64,000 nucleotides of DNA from Halalkalicoccus sp. CGA53 (GTDB lineage Archaea; Halobacteriota; Halobacteria; Halobacteriales; Halalkalicoccaceae). The DNA lies in the NCBI RefSeq assembly GCF_036429475.1, contig NZ_CP144125.1, positions 1,984,001-2,048,000 on the forward strand, written 5' to 3'. The notes below the pieces were generated by a model, which was not told the DNA's origin, ran no database searches, and saw only the letters and a program-made list of their open reading frames with translations. The translations under genes and the position numbers were made by a program. Within the stretch, counting starts at the first letter, position 1. Every line of letters begins with the position of its first letter. Of this stretch, positions 34,600 to 43,515 are shown in pieces.

Positions 34600-35472
34600 C
34601 TACAGATCGGCTCGATAGAACCGGGAGTAGCCGACGACGAGCGGGACGACGAGCCAGAAGCCGAGGACGACGATGCCGACCTCCGGAGAGAGGAGGAACG
34701 AGCCTGACTCCGCGGATGCGCCGTCGAGACCGGCGCCGTTCTGGGCCGGGTCCGCACCGATCGCGTCCGCGAGGTCCGGGAGCAGAGCAACGACGGTCGA
34801 GAAGTACGCCGACGAGGGAGAGACCTGCATGACGGTGAAGACCCACTCGGGCATCTCGGTGGGGAGCGAGAACCCCTCGACCACGAAGACGACCGCCATC
34901 GGAACCACGTCCCACAGCAGCTCGAAGACGACGAAGAAGCCGAGTGCGAGCGTCGTCGCCCGTGTCGTCGAGCCAGTTGTCGCGGAGAGTCCGACGACGA
35001 TCCCCGCGTAGATGGCCGCGAAGACGAGCGTGATCAGCACGAAGGCCAGTACCGACCCGATCTCGAACGTTCCGAGCAGTACGGAGCCGAACCCGAGGCC
35101 GACCAGGAGACCGACGCCCAGACCAAACACGAGAACCGCCGCCCGACCGAGGAGCTTCCCGACGAAGACGTCCAAGCGGGTGGTCGGCAACGAAAGCAGT
35201 AGCTTGATGCTCCCGAGTTCGCGTTCGCCCGCCAGCGATTTGTAACAGACCACGATCGCAGCCAGCGGAACGAACAGCCCGGTGAGCCCGACGGTGAAGA
35301 AGATCAGACCGGCGAACGTCGCACCGCCGGGTTCACCGAACATCTCCGGCACTTCGACGTACGCGAACGTCGAGGCGACCGAGAGCACCACGAAGACGCC
35401 GACGAGCGCCCACAGCGCTCGCGACTGGACCGCATCACGGAAGTCCTTCTTCGCGACCGCGATCCAGGTCAC
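34600..35472 (-). CDS. ABC-2 type transporter permease
   Basis: A 290-residue permease with six helices: one near 20-38, then the typical ABC-2 block (FVPLAAIVVCYKSLAGERELGSIKLLLSLPTTRLDVFVGKLLGR), where GERE and the SLP turn are family marks. The loop before the last helix is long and acidic. It overlaps the ATPase gene by 4 nt (ATGA), so they form one exporter. Substrate unknown; haloarchaeal pairs like this belong to the NosY/CcmA-like group. Confidence 0.9.
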   Translation of the reverse strand: MTWIAVAKKDFRDAVQSRALWALVGVFVVLSVASTFAYVEVPEMFGEPGGATFAGLIFFTVGLTGLFVPLAAIVVCYKSLAGERELGSIKLLLSLPTTRLDVFVGKLLGRAAVLVFGLGVGLLVGLGFGSVLLGTFEIGSVLAFVLITLVFAAIYAGIVVGLSATTGSTTRATTLALGFFVVFELLWDVVPMAVVFVVEGFSLPTEMPEWVFTVMQVSPSSAYFSTVVALLPDLADAIGADPAQNGAGLDGASAESGSFLLSPEVGIVVLGFWLVVPLVVGYSRFYRADL

Positions 35473-36389
35473 GGCCGTCCCTCCTGCTCCTCGTTCGTAT
35501 ACCGAACGAACAGGTCCTCGAGGGACGATTTTACCACCGAGAAGTCCTGGATCGGCGCCACCTCGGCGTCGATGGCGTGCAGGACGGCGAACTTCGAGAC
35601 CCCATCGACCGTGACGCGGAGCCGCCCGTCCTGTAACGAGGCGGCTCCAACCCCGTCCAGACGGGACACTCGGTCGGCGATCCCGTCGCCGAGGTCCGAT
35701 AGATAGACGAACAGCGTTTCCCCGGTCTCCGTCGAGTCTCGAAGGCCGTCGATCGTGTCGACGGCAACGAGCTGTCCCCGGTCGATGATCGCGACGCGAT
35801 CACAGACCGCTTCGACCTGTTCCATGACGTGACTGGAGAAGAAGACGGTCGTCCCACGGTCGTTCTCCGCTCGGATTATCTCTCGCATCTCGCGGGCACC
35901 GTTCGGGTCGAGCCCCGTCGAGGGCTCATCGAGCACCAGGAGGTCCGGCTTCCCCACGAGAGCCATCGCGAGAACGAGGCGCTGGCGCATCCCCTTCGAG
36001 TACCCACCCGCCTTTCGGTCGGCGGCGTCGGCGATCCTGACGCGTTCGAGTAGCGCCATCGGATCCTCGTCGCTGTCTTTCATCTCGATCGCGAACTCGA
36101 GGTGCCGTTTGCCCGTCAGTCGGTCGTAGACGTGATACGCGTCGGGGAGGACGCCGGTCCGTTGCCGAACCGCTTGTCCCTCCGTCTGCGCGTCGTGACC
36201 GAGTACGGTGACGGTCCCCTCGGTCGGCCGGATGAAGTCCAACAGGACGTCGATCGTCGTCGATTTCCCCGCGCCGTTCGGTCCGAGGAAGCCGAAGATC
36301 TCGCCCTCCTCGACGACGAGGTCGAGTCCGTCGACGGCGACGACGTCGTCGAACCGTTTCGTCAGGTTCTCGATCTCGATCGCACCCAT
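35469..36389 (-). CDS. ABC transporter ATP-binding protein
   Basis: A 306-residue ATPase. Walker A is GPNGAGKST (about residues 36-44), the signature is YSKGMRQR, Walker B is LLVLDEPSTGLDP, and the switch His is in FFSSHVMEQ. The last 90 residues form the C-terminal extension common in drug and antibiotic exporters (CcmA/DrrA-like). It is the first gene of the two-gene operon with the permease; promoter lies in the gap up to 36586. Confidence 0.95.
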   Translation of the reverse strand: MGAIEIENLTKRFDDVVAVDGLDLVVEEGEIFGFLGPNGAGKSTTIDVLLDFIRPTEGTVTVLGHDAQTEGQAVRQRTGVLPDAYHVYDRLTGKRHLEFAIEMKDSDEDPMALLERVRIADAADRKAGGYSKGMRQRLVLAMALVGKPDLLVLDEPSTGLDPNGAREMREIIRAENDRGTTVFFSSHVMEQVEAVCDRVAIIDRGQLVAVDTIDGLRDSTETGETLFVYLSDLGDGIADRVSRLDGVGAASLQDGRLRVTVDGVSKFAVLHAIDAEVAPIQDFSVVKSSLEDLFVRYTNEEQEGRP

Positions 36390-36586
36390 TCACCTGTCTC
36401 CGATCTCTGTTGTTACGATTCTCATGTGCTGTGGTGATCGTCGTACGTCGTCGTCCCCACGATCATAACACATCCGCTATCGGCGGAAGAGATCCGGCCG
36501 ACTACCACTCCGACCGAGCGATCAGTCGAGCCGGATCGGAACGTCGATCACTCGGTCCGGAGTTCGTAGAGTGAGTGAGATGGAGT

Positions 36587-37153
36587 TCAGCCGAGGAGGT
36601 ACCTGGTTTTCGGGTAGCGCTCGACGAGCGGCTGGCCCCCAACGTCGATCCCCTCGATGTATCGGTCGAGCCCGAGGATCCGCCCCGCGCCGAACGCCGC
36701 GACCGCGAGGAACACCACGAGGTAGACCAGGTTCGAGTTCACGAACCCCAGCGGCCCCGCGACGTCCCAACTCCCCAGGTAGAACATCGCCATCTGCAGC
36801 GCCCCGCCGAGCGCCGCCAGTCGGACGAACGCCCCTGTAATGAGGGCGATCCCGATCAGCACCTGCGTCACCGGGACGACGACGTTCACCACCTCCATCA
36901 GCATCGTGCTCGCGGCCATCGCCGCGTAGATCCCCGCGACGGGACCCTCCGAACCCATGAGGTAGCCCGCCGCGTCGAAGGACTCGCCCGAGACGAACGC
37001 GACCTTCCCGAGGCCAGCCCCGAGAAACGCCCCGCCCATGACGAGCCGCAACGCGACGACGAACCACGCGGAAAGCGCGTGTGGCGTTCCGGTGAGCGTG
37101 AGCCCGCCGATCCTGCTCTCGAGTCTGTTCTCAGTCGGTGTGGATATGGACAT
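36587..37153 (-). CDS. DoxX-family membrane protein
   Basis: A 188-residue four-helix protein. Family marks are LRLVMGGAFLGAGLGKV in helix 1 and the central VVPVTQVLIGIALITGAFVRLAALGGALQMAMFYLG. The C-terminus has a short amphipathic segment after helix 4. DoxX proteins include the small subunit of a thiosulfate:quinone oxidoreductase, but most members are of unknown function. No DoxD or quinone partner gene is adjacent. Single-gene transcript divergent from the SDR at 37355. Confidence 0.88.
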   Translation of the reverse strand: MSISTPTENRLESRIGGLTLTGTPHALSAWFVVALRLVMGGAFLGAGLGKVAFVSGESFDAAGYLMGSEGPVAGIYAAMAASTMLMEVVNVVVPVTQVLIGIALITGAFVRLAALGGALQMAMFYLGSWDVAGPLGFVNSNLVYLVVFLAVAAFGAGRILGLDRYIEGIDVGGQPLVERYPKTRYLLG

Positions 37154-37354
37154 GACCGGTCTCTCCTTACAACTACTGATACACCCACCGAGTACTTAGA
37201 CCACGGAGCGGATTCCCAAACCCTGAGAAACGGCGACCGATACGGGGGTGGGTCCGATCTACGCGCGACTGCTCGCTTCGTTCGGCCCGACTCGGCATCC
37301 CCATCGAGGCGGTGTCGGGCGCCGATTTATTACCGCGCAGTCCCAGGAGAACGT

Positions 37355-38269
37355 ATGGTCTCCGATCGTGCGGAAGTCGGTGCGGGTGTCGAGAACGTCG
37401 ACCTCTCCGGACGGACGGTGCTGGTGACGGGCGCGACCGGCGGGATCGGCCGCGAGACGGCACTGGCGCTCGGCAGGCTCGGCGCACGTGTGTTAATCCA
37501 CGGCCGGAGCGAGGTGCGGGGACGAGAGGTCCTCTCGGAGCTCTCGCCGCTCGGGGCCGACCCCGCGCTCTTCCTCGCGGACTTCGCCTCCCAAGAGGCG
37601 GTCCACGCGCTCGCGGCCGAGGTCGAGGACCGCGTCGACCGCCTCGACGTGCTGGTGAACAACGCTGGCGGGCTGTTCACCGACGGCGAACTCACCGAGG
37701 ACGGGATCGAGTACACGTTCGCGGTGAACCACCTCGCCCCGTTCGTGCTCACGGCCGGGCTCTACCCGCTGCTCTGCGAGAGCGAGGGGCGGGTCGTGGT
37801 CGTCTCCTCGGAGGCCCACCGCGGCGTGCGTCTCGACTTCGACTCGCTCCGCTCGGTGGAAGGGTACAGCGGCTGGCGCGCCTACGCCCAGTCGAAGCTC
37901 GCGAACGTGCTGTTCGCGCGCGAACTCGCCGTGCGGGGGGACGAGGACGGCGTGAGCGCGAACGGCCTCCACCCGGGTATGGTGCCCGGGAGCGGTTTCG
38001 GGCGGGACCTCCCGGCCCCGATCCGCGCGGGGATGGACGCGCTCTCCGGCCCGCTGGCGGCGCTCCCGGGGCCGTTCGTCGACAGCGTCGTCGAGGGCGC
38101 TGAGACCTCCGTCTACCTCGCCGCCTCCCCGGAGGTCGAGGGCGTCTCCGGCAGGTACTTCGTGGACTGCGAGGAGAGACGGCCTTCGCGGGCGGCCCGC
38201 GGCGAGCGGTCACGAGAGCGTCTCTGGACGGTGAGCGAGGAGCTGACTGACACGACGTTCGCGGGGTGA
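37355..38269 (+). CDS. Short-chain dehydrogenase/reductase
   Basis: A 304-residue NAD(P)-dependent oxidoreductase. The cofactor motif TGATGGIG is at about residues 27-34, NNAG near 105, the catalytic Ser in VVVSSEAH near 150, and YAQSK near 180. The long form with a C-terminal extension resembles retinol-dehydrogenase-like and WW-domain oxidoreductase-type SDRs. The ATG at 37355 follows a TATA-like tttatta about 27 nt upstream. The C-terminal 25 residues are Arg/Glu-rich. Substrate unknown. Confidence 0.92.
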   Translation: MVSDRAEVGAGVENVDLSGRTVLVTGATGGIGRETALALGRLGARVLIHGRSEVRGREVLSELSPLGADPALFLADFASQEAVHALAAEVEDRVDRLDVLVNNAGGLFTDGELTEDGIEYTFAVNHLAPFVLTAGLYPLLCESEGRVVVVSSEAHRGVRLDFDSLRSVEGYSGWRAYAQSKLANVLFARELAVRGDEDGVSANGLHPGMVPGSGFGRDLPAPIRAGMDALSGPLAALPGPFVDSVVEGAETSVYLAASPEVEGVSGRYFVDCEERRPSRAARGERSRERLWTVSEELTDTTFAG

Positions 38270-38368
38270 GACCGACGACCTGCCGCCAGCGGAACGGGTT
38301 TACCCGGGTCGATCGAAGGGACGACGACTCGAGAGAGGGATCCGCCCATCGCAGGACGCCTCAGACGG

Positions 38369-39247
38369 TTGATCGGTCGGTTCGAGAACGTCCTCCTCGT
38401 CGCCGTGGCGGTGGCGGCCGGGGTGGCCGGGCCGAGCGTCGGCGCCGCGCTGGAGCCGCTGGTCACGCCGCTGGTGGTCTTCCTCGTCTACACCTCGCTC
38501 CGGGGGCTGCGCCCCGCCGAAGTCGAGGTCCGATCCTACGGGCTACTCGTCGCCCTCTCGCTCTGTCTCTCCTACGTCGTCCTCCCGGCCGGTGGGATCG
38601 GGCTCGCGCGTCTCGTCCTCGACGGCGGCGCGCTCGTCGGCTTCGCGATCGCGCTCTCGGTCCCGACGACCGCCGGCAGCGCCATCGTCTGGACGCGTTT
38701 CTCCGGCGGCGACGTCCAGCTCGCGACGACTACCTCGATCGCCTCGCTCCTGTTCGGGCCGGTCGCGACGCCGATCGTCCTCGCCGCGCTCGTCGGGACG
38801 GGTGCGGGGGTTCCAGCGACCGCGGTCCTCGTCGACCTCGCGGTGATCGTCGTCGGTGGCGTCCTGCTCGCCGTCGTGATCCCGTCCGACACCTTCTCCG
38901 CGAGAACCGTAGACGGGGCGACGACGTTCGCCATCCTGCTCCTGATCTACACGAGCGTCGCGGCCGTCGATCCCGCGGGCGTCGCGGTCCGGGACCTCCT
39001 CGGGATCGTCGGCGTCTCCGTCTTCCTGCTCTGTTTCGGGCTGGCGCTCACCCTTATCTGCAAGCGGGCGTTCGGCCTCGACCGCCCGCGGGCGCTCTCG
39101 CTCTTCTTCACGAGCAGCCTGAAGAACCTCGGCATCGCGCTGCTCGTCGCTCTCGCCTTCGCCGACCCGCTTGTCGTCCTCGCGATCATCACCTACTACG
39201 TCCTCCAGCAGCTTTCGGGGGCGGTCCTCGCCGACGTCGTCCCGTGA
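38369..39247 (+). CDS. Bile acid:Na+ symporter (BASS)-like transporter
   Basis: A 292-residue membrane protein with nine or ten helices in the BASS arrangement: helices with VFLVYTSLRGLRPAEVE, a SVPTTAGSAIVWTRFSGGD motif that parallels the sodium-site region, and a late FTSSLKNLGIALLVALAF motif comparable to the second crossover. The best start available is TTG at 38369; the frame is open further upstream but has no ATG, so the start is uncertain. Transported solute unknown (bile acids are unlikely; organic anions such as pyruvate or precursors are usual). Confidence 0.8.
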   Translation: MIGRFENVLLVAVAVAAGVAGPSVGAALEPLVTPLVVFLVYTSLRGLRPAEVEVRSYGLLVALSLCLSYVVLPAGGIGLARLVLDGGALVGFAIALSVPTTAGSAIVWTRFSGGDVQLATTTSIASLLFGPVATPIVLAALVGTGAGVPATAVLVDLAVIVVGGVLLAVVIPSDTFSARTVDGATTFAILLLIYTSVAAVDPAGVAVRDLLGIVGVSVFLLCFGLALTLICKRAFGLDRPRALSLFFTSSLKNLGIALLVALAFADPLVVLAIITYYVLQQLSGAVLADVVP

Positions 39248-39293
39248 GGGCGTGGACCGAACACTTCCGCTCGGGCCCACGAGACGCTCACGC

Positions 39294-39550
39294 GTGACGT
39301 CCATCGCGGAACTCGCGCTCACCGATCCCCCGCTGTTCGTCCCGACGTTCGAGGCCGTCCCGAGACCGAGTGCACGGTGGAAGACGTCCACTACGTCACC
39401 GACGGCTCGGGGGAGACGCGTGTCGTCGTCTTCTGGTGGGCCGCCGGTTGTCGGTTCTCCGGATACGAGCCGGTGGACCGCTTCGGTACCTCCACGCGAC
39501 AGGCGGGCGGAGGATGTGCCCGTTCGGGTGCTCGGGCGACCGATCGGTGA
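39294..39550 (+). pseudogene. 5' remnant of an HTH_10-type regulator, frameshifted
   Basis: GTG at 39294 opens TSIAELALTDPPLFVPTFEAVP. A one-base deletion in the C-run at about 39359-39361 shifts the frame; the following frame reads ETECTVEDVHYVTDG, then VVVFWWAAGC, and meets TGA at 39548. This N-terminal pattern is that of Bat-like regulators as I know them. The rest of the gene, including the HTH_10 domain, is absent. It ends 4 nt before the Lhr stop on the opposite strand. Confidence 0.55.
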
Positions 39551-39554
39551 CGGC

Positions 39555-42416
39555 TCAGTCCCAGAACGCCTTCGTCCGGGCGTACTCGCGTTCGAGCGCG
39601 AGGATGTCCCTGTAGAAGTCGTCCTCGTCCTCGCGATGCCTGTTGATGATCCGTGCGGCGTTTCGCGGCCCGACGCCCCGTGCCGCGAGCGCGATCACCG
39701 CCTTCTTCCCGTGGCCCTGCACGAGGCTCGCCGCGCGGTAGGCCCGCTGGGTCTGTTTCTCCTGCTCGTCGTCCTTCTCGTCGGCCCTGACGGCCGCCAC
39801 GACCTCCTCGGCCCACGGGTTGAGTGCCGCGATCCGGGTCGAGCCACACCGTGGACACTCGGGCTGCTCTGTGACCCGGCGCACCTCCTGGATCCGATCC
39901 CACTCCCGGCAGGCGAGACAGGCGAGCAGCACCCTGTCGCCCTGTAAGCGTTCACGAACCGTCTCGACCACGCTCGCGTCGGCGTTCTCGGGCGAGAGCA
40001 GTTCCGTTCCGGTCGATGCGCCCGATAAACCGATCGGCGTCCGCTCGCCGACGCGTTCGAGACCGACCTCTCCCGCTCGTAACCGGCGGAGTACCGCGAC
40101 GGCGTCCGGCACCGAGAGGTCCTCGTGGAACGTCTCGCGAAGCGCCTCCTCGTACGCCGGCGAGTCCGAGAGCGCGGCGATCAACCGGCTCGCGGAGATA
40201 CGCTGGCTGGAGCCACGACCGCGCCAGTCGGCGAGCGCGCCGAACTTCGTCGCGATCTGTGAGAGCCGAAACCCGAGCGAGTCGGAGTTCTTGAGCGCGA
40301 GTTCGAGGATCGCCTCGACGTGCTCGGGGTCCACCCCATCCAGTTCGTCGGCGACCGCCCATGCGTCGATCCCCGATGGAACGGTGAGCGTGATCCGGTA
40401 GGGGTCGACGTCGAGACCGATCGAGGAGCCCGTCCGCTGGCCGAGCAGGGCCGAAAGTGTCCGTCCCAGGGTCTCGTTCGTCGTATGACCGAACGCCGCG
40501 TTCACCACCACCTCCTCGCCCGTCCCCTCCACGACGATCCGGTCGTCCGTCGGGACCGGGTATCCGCCCTCGACCTGCTCCGCGACCGGCGCGAGCGCCT
40601 CTCCCATCGTGTGCGCGTCGGTCGGGAACCGCCGGGCGAACTCGTGGGCGACCGACTCCAGTTCGCCTCCCGCCTCGAACTGTGCGGCGGCGATCCGTCT
40701 GAGGGAGCCGACGCGCTCGGCGACCGTCTGCGGGACGGGGATCTCCTGGCCCACCCAGGAGGGGATCTCGCCGCCGGGGTCCTCGAGCGGGCTCACTCTG
40801 ACCTTCTCCTCCTCCTCGTCGATCTCGACGATCCGCCAGAGCTTGCCACGCTGGATGAACGTCTCGCCGGGCGAGGCGAACGTGATGACGAACCGTTCGT
40901 CGAGCGTTCCGACCGCCCTCCCGGAGGCGACGTCGCGCACCTCGAACGTCGCCTCGTCGGGAATCATCGAGAGGTTCGCGTAGACGTACTGCCAGGTGCC
41001 GCCGGACTTCTCGATCGAGTCCTCTGCCTCGTCCAGCCAGACGATCCGGTTTCGCCCGAGTTCGCGCACCACCCCCCGGAACGTCTCCTTCTCGATCCCG
41101 GAGAAGGGCGCGGCGCGGGTGAGTACCTCGTAGGCGTAGATCGCACGGACCTCGCCCTCCGCCATCACCAGCCCGGCGATCTGGTTCGCGAGCGTGTCGA
41201 GACTCCCCTCGTGGATCTCGGCGTTCTCGACCTCGCCGTTCCGGGCGCCGTCGACGATCGCGACCGCCTCCAGCGCGTCGTCCGGGGTCGTCGCGATCAC
41301 GGTCCCCACCGAGACCTCGCCCTCCCGGTGGCCCGCCCGGCCGACGCGTTGGAGCAGCCGCGAGACCTCCCGCGGGCTCGCGTACTGGACGACGTGGTCC
41401 ACCCGACCCACGTCGATACCGAGCTCCATCGAGGAGGTACAGAGCAGCGCGTCGATCTCGCCGGCCTTGAACGCCTCCTCGGTCTCGATCCGCGCCTCCC
41501 GCGAGAGCGAGCCGTGATGCACCCCAATCTCGGTCCCTAACTCGGACTCGAGCAGCCTGAACCGGGAACCGAGCGCCTCCGCGGTCTGTCGGGTGTTGAC
41601 GAATATCAGCGTCGAGGCGTTCTCGCGGACGATCTCGGCGATGGCTCGCACGTGACTCGCGAGTTCGGGATCGGTCGCGAGTTCGCCAGCCAGCCGTTCG
41701 TCCTCCTCCCCGACCTCGGGAGTGAGGACCGAAACGTCGATCCGGCTGCCGACGTCGACCTCGCAGATCGTACAGCCGCGGCCGCCGGTGAGGAACTCGC
41801 CCACCGACTCGGGATCGCCGACGGTCGCCGAGAGGCCGATTCGCTGGAACTCGCCCGCGAGCTCGACCAGGCGTTCGAGACCGACGGCGAGCTGTGCGCC
41901 GCGTTTCGACGCGGCCAGCTCGTGGACCTCGTCGACGACGACGTGCGAGACGTCGGTGAGCGCCCGCCGGAGCTTCGAGCCGGTGAACATCGCCTGGAGC
42001 GTCTCGGGCGTCGTGACGAGGACGTCCGGCGGATCCTCGGCCTGTTTCTGCCGCCGGTAGTTCGTCGTGTCGCCGTGACGGACGTCGATCTCGATGTCTA
42101 GTACAGAGCCCCACCACTCGAGGCGTTCGCGCATGTCGCGGTTGAGCGCTCGAAGTGGCGTGATGTAGAGCGCGCTGATCCCGAACGGGACCTCCTCCCG
42201 TTCGGCGATGGCGTCGAACACCGGCAGCATGGCCGTCTCGGTCTTCCCCGACCCGGTGGGGGCGATCACGAGCGCGTGTTCGCCCGCGGTGAGCGGTCCG
42301 AGCGCGATCCGCTGGGGTTCGGTGGGGGTCGAAAAGCCGCGATCCGAGAGCGCCGCCCGGATCGATGGGCCGAGCGTGGCGAAGGCGTCGACCCCGGTCC
42401 CCGCGCTCGCCGTCAT
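39555..42416 (-). CDS. lhr: Lhr-type DEAD/DEAH superfamily 2 helicase
   Basis: A 953-residue ATP-dependent helicase. Walker A APTGSGKTE is at about residues 52-60, the DEVH box (VVVDEVHE) near 150, SATVG near 195, and motif VI (LLQRVGRAGHREG) near 355. A long C-terminal domain carries the Lhr-core winged-helix region and ends with a zinc-binding-like pair, CLAC then CPRC. Archaeal Lhr proteins unwind forks and hybrids in repair and recombination. The ATG at 42416 is chosen over the longer upstream frame, which lies in the divergent promoter region. Confidence 0.92.
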   Translation of the reverse strand: MTASAGTGVDAFATLGPSIRAALSDRGFSTPTEPQRIALGPLTAGEHALVIAPTGSGKTETAMLPVFDAIAEREEVPFGISALYITPLRALNRDMRERLEWWGSVLDIEIDVRHGDTTNYRRQKQAEDPPDVLVTTPETLQAMFTGSKLRRALTDVSHVVVDEVHELAASKRGAQLAVGLERLVELAGEFQRIGLSATVGDPESVGEFLTGGRGCTICEVDVGSRIDVSVLTPEVGEEDERLAGELATDPELASHVRAIAEIVRENASTLIFVNTRQTAEALGSRFRLLESELGTEIGVHHGSLSREARIETEEAFKAGEIDALLCTSSMELGIDVGRVDHVVQYASPREVSRLLQRVGRAGHREGEVSVGTVIATTPDDALEAVAIVDGARNGEVENAEIHEGSLDTLANQIAGLVMAEGEVRAIYAYEVLTRAAPFSGIEKETFRGVVRELGRNRIVWLDEAEDSIEKSGGTWQYVYANLSMIPDEATFEVRDVASGRAVGTLDERFVITFASPGETFIQRGKLWRIVEIDEEEEKVRVSPLEDPGGEIPSWVGQEIPVPQTVAERVGSLRRIAAAQFEAGGELESVAHEFARRFPTDAHTMGEALAPVAEQVEGGYPVPTDDRIVVEGTGEEVVVNAAFGHTTNETLGRTLSALLGQRTGSSIGLDVDPYRITLTVPSGIDAWAVADELDGVDPEHVEAILELALKNSDSLGFRLSQIATKFGALADWRGRGSSQRISASRLIAALSDSPAYEEALRETFHEDLSVPDAVAVLRRLRAGEVGLERVGERTPIGLSGASTGTELLSPENADASVVETVRERLQGDRVLLACLACREWDRIQEVRRVTEQPECPRCGSTRIAALNPWAEEVVAAVRADEKDDEQEKQTQRAYRAASLVQGHGKKAVIALAARGVGPRNAARIINRHREDEDDFYRDILALEREYARTKAFWD

Positions 42417-42588
42417 TGTCGGTACGTGGGATCGGCGGACGAAAAGCGCGTTGCTTGCCGCCGTACGGACGGCTGGCGACCCGTCTCGTAGGTCCCCTGG
42501 CACCGACGACCGGTCAACGCGCCCGCACGAGAACGCACGCGCAGGCCCTGGGTTTAGCGTCCGGAGAGACCGAGAGCGAGGGAACCGA

Positions 42589-43515
42589 ATGAAACGGGAA
42601 AAGCGCTCTCTCGACAAGTTCGTCGCCGAACACGACGGGAGCGACGGGGATGGAGCCACCTCGATCGAGGCGGCGATCGACGGCGAGTTCGTCGAGACCG
42701 ACGAGACGACCGCACTCAGGGATCGGATCGACCGCTGGCTCTCGGTACCGCGTCCGGTCCACCTCGTCGGGCCGACCGGCTGTGGGAAGACCGCGCTCGC
42801 GCTCTCGGTCGCGACCGAACGCGACCGGCCGACCGTCTGGATCGACGGCGACGAGGGCCTCGACACCGCCTCGCTCGTCGGCACGCACGCCGGGAAAGAA
42901 CAGTACACCGAACGGGACAACTACGTCTCGGGTGTGCTCAAGAAGAAGTCGATCGTCCGGGACCGCTGGGTGGACAACCCGCTCTCGGTGGCCGTGCGTT
43001 CGGGCGCGACGCTCGTCTACAACGAGTTCTCCCGTACCAAGCCCGCCGCCCACAACCCGCTGCTCTCCGTGCTCGAGGAGGGCGTCCTCGAACGAGCGGG
43101 CGTGACCGGCGAGGACCGACTGATCGAGGTCGACCCGGAGTTCCGCGTGATCTTCACCTCGAACTCCGCGGAGTACGCGGGCGTCCACCGGCCGCAGGAC
43201 GCGCTGCTCGACCGGCTCGTCGGCATCCACCTCGACTACTACGGGCGGGAGACCGAACGGAAGATCGTCGGCAGCCGGGTTTCGGACCTCGACGACGAGA
43301 CGATAGACCGGGTCGTCGACCTGATCCGCGACCTGCGCGAGGAGGTCGAGTTCCACGTCGGCACCCGGAGCGCGGTGATGCTCGCGGAGGGGCTTCGGAT
43401 CTTCCCCGAGGACCGACCGATCGCGGAGACCTGTATCGAGGTGCTGGGGTCGAAGGCCGCGACGGCGGAGGAGGCCGCAGAGCTTCGGGAGACGATCGAG
43501 GGGCTCGTCGACTAG
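42589..43515 (+). CDS. GvpN-like AAA+ ATPase
   Basis: A 308-residue MoxR-type AAA+ ATPase. Walker A GPTGCGKT is at residues 61-68, the Walker B region reads LVYNEFSR (Asp of the usual DEF replaced by Asn), sensor-like TSNSAEYAGVHRPQDALLDR follows, and the terminal lid is helical. The EYAGVH...QDALLDR segment is characteristic of GvpN, the gas-vesicle ATPase. No gvp genes are present in this window, so it is a stand-alone homologue with an altered Walker B. It is divergent from lhr and convergent with the rpe gene (shared ctag stops). Confidence 0.82.
   Translation: MKREKRSLDKFVAEHDGSDGDGATSIEAAIDGEFVETDETTALRDRIDRWLSVPRPVHLVGPTGCGKTALALSVATERDRPTVWIDGDEGLDTASLVGTHAGKEQYTERDNYVSGVLKKKSIVRDRWVDNPLSVAVRSGATLVYNEFSRTKPAAHNPLLSVLEEGVLERAGVTGEDRLIEVDPEFRVIFTSNSAEYAGVHRPQDALLDRLVGIHLDYYGRETERKIVGSRVSDLDDETIDRVVDLIRDLREEVEFHVGTRSAVMLAEGLRIFPEDRPIAETCIEVLGSKAATAEEAAELRETIEGLVD

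Noticed and set aside
40320-41540. 406-residue plus-strand frame within lhr
   Set aside because: Shadow of the helicase; no motif.
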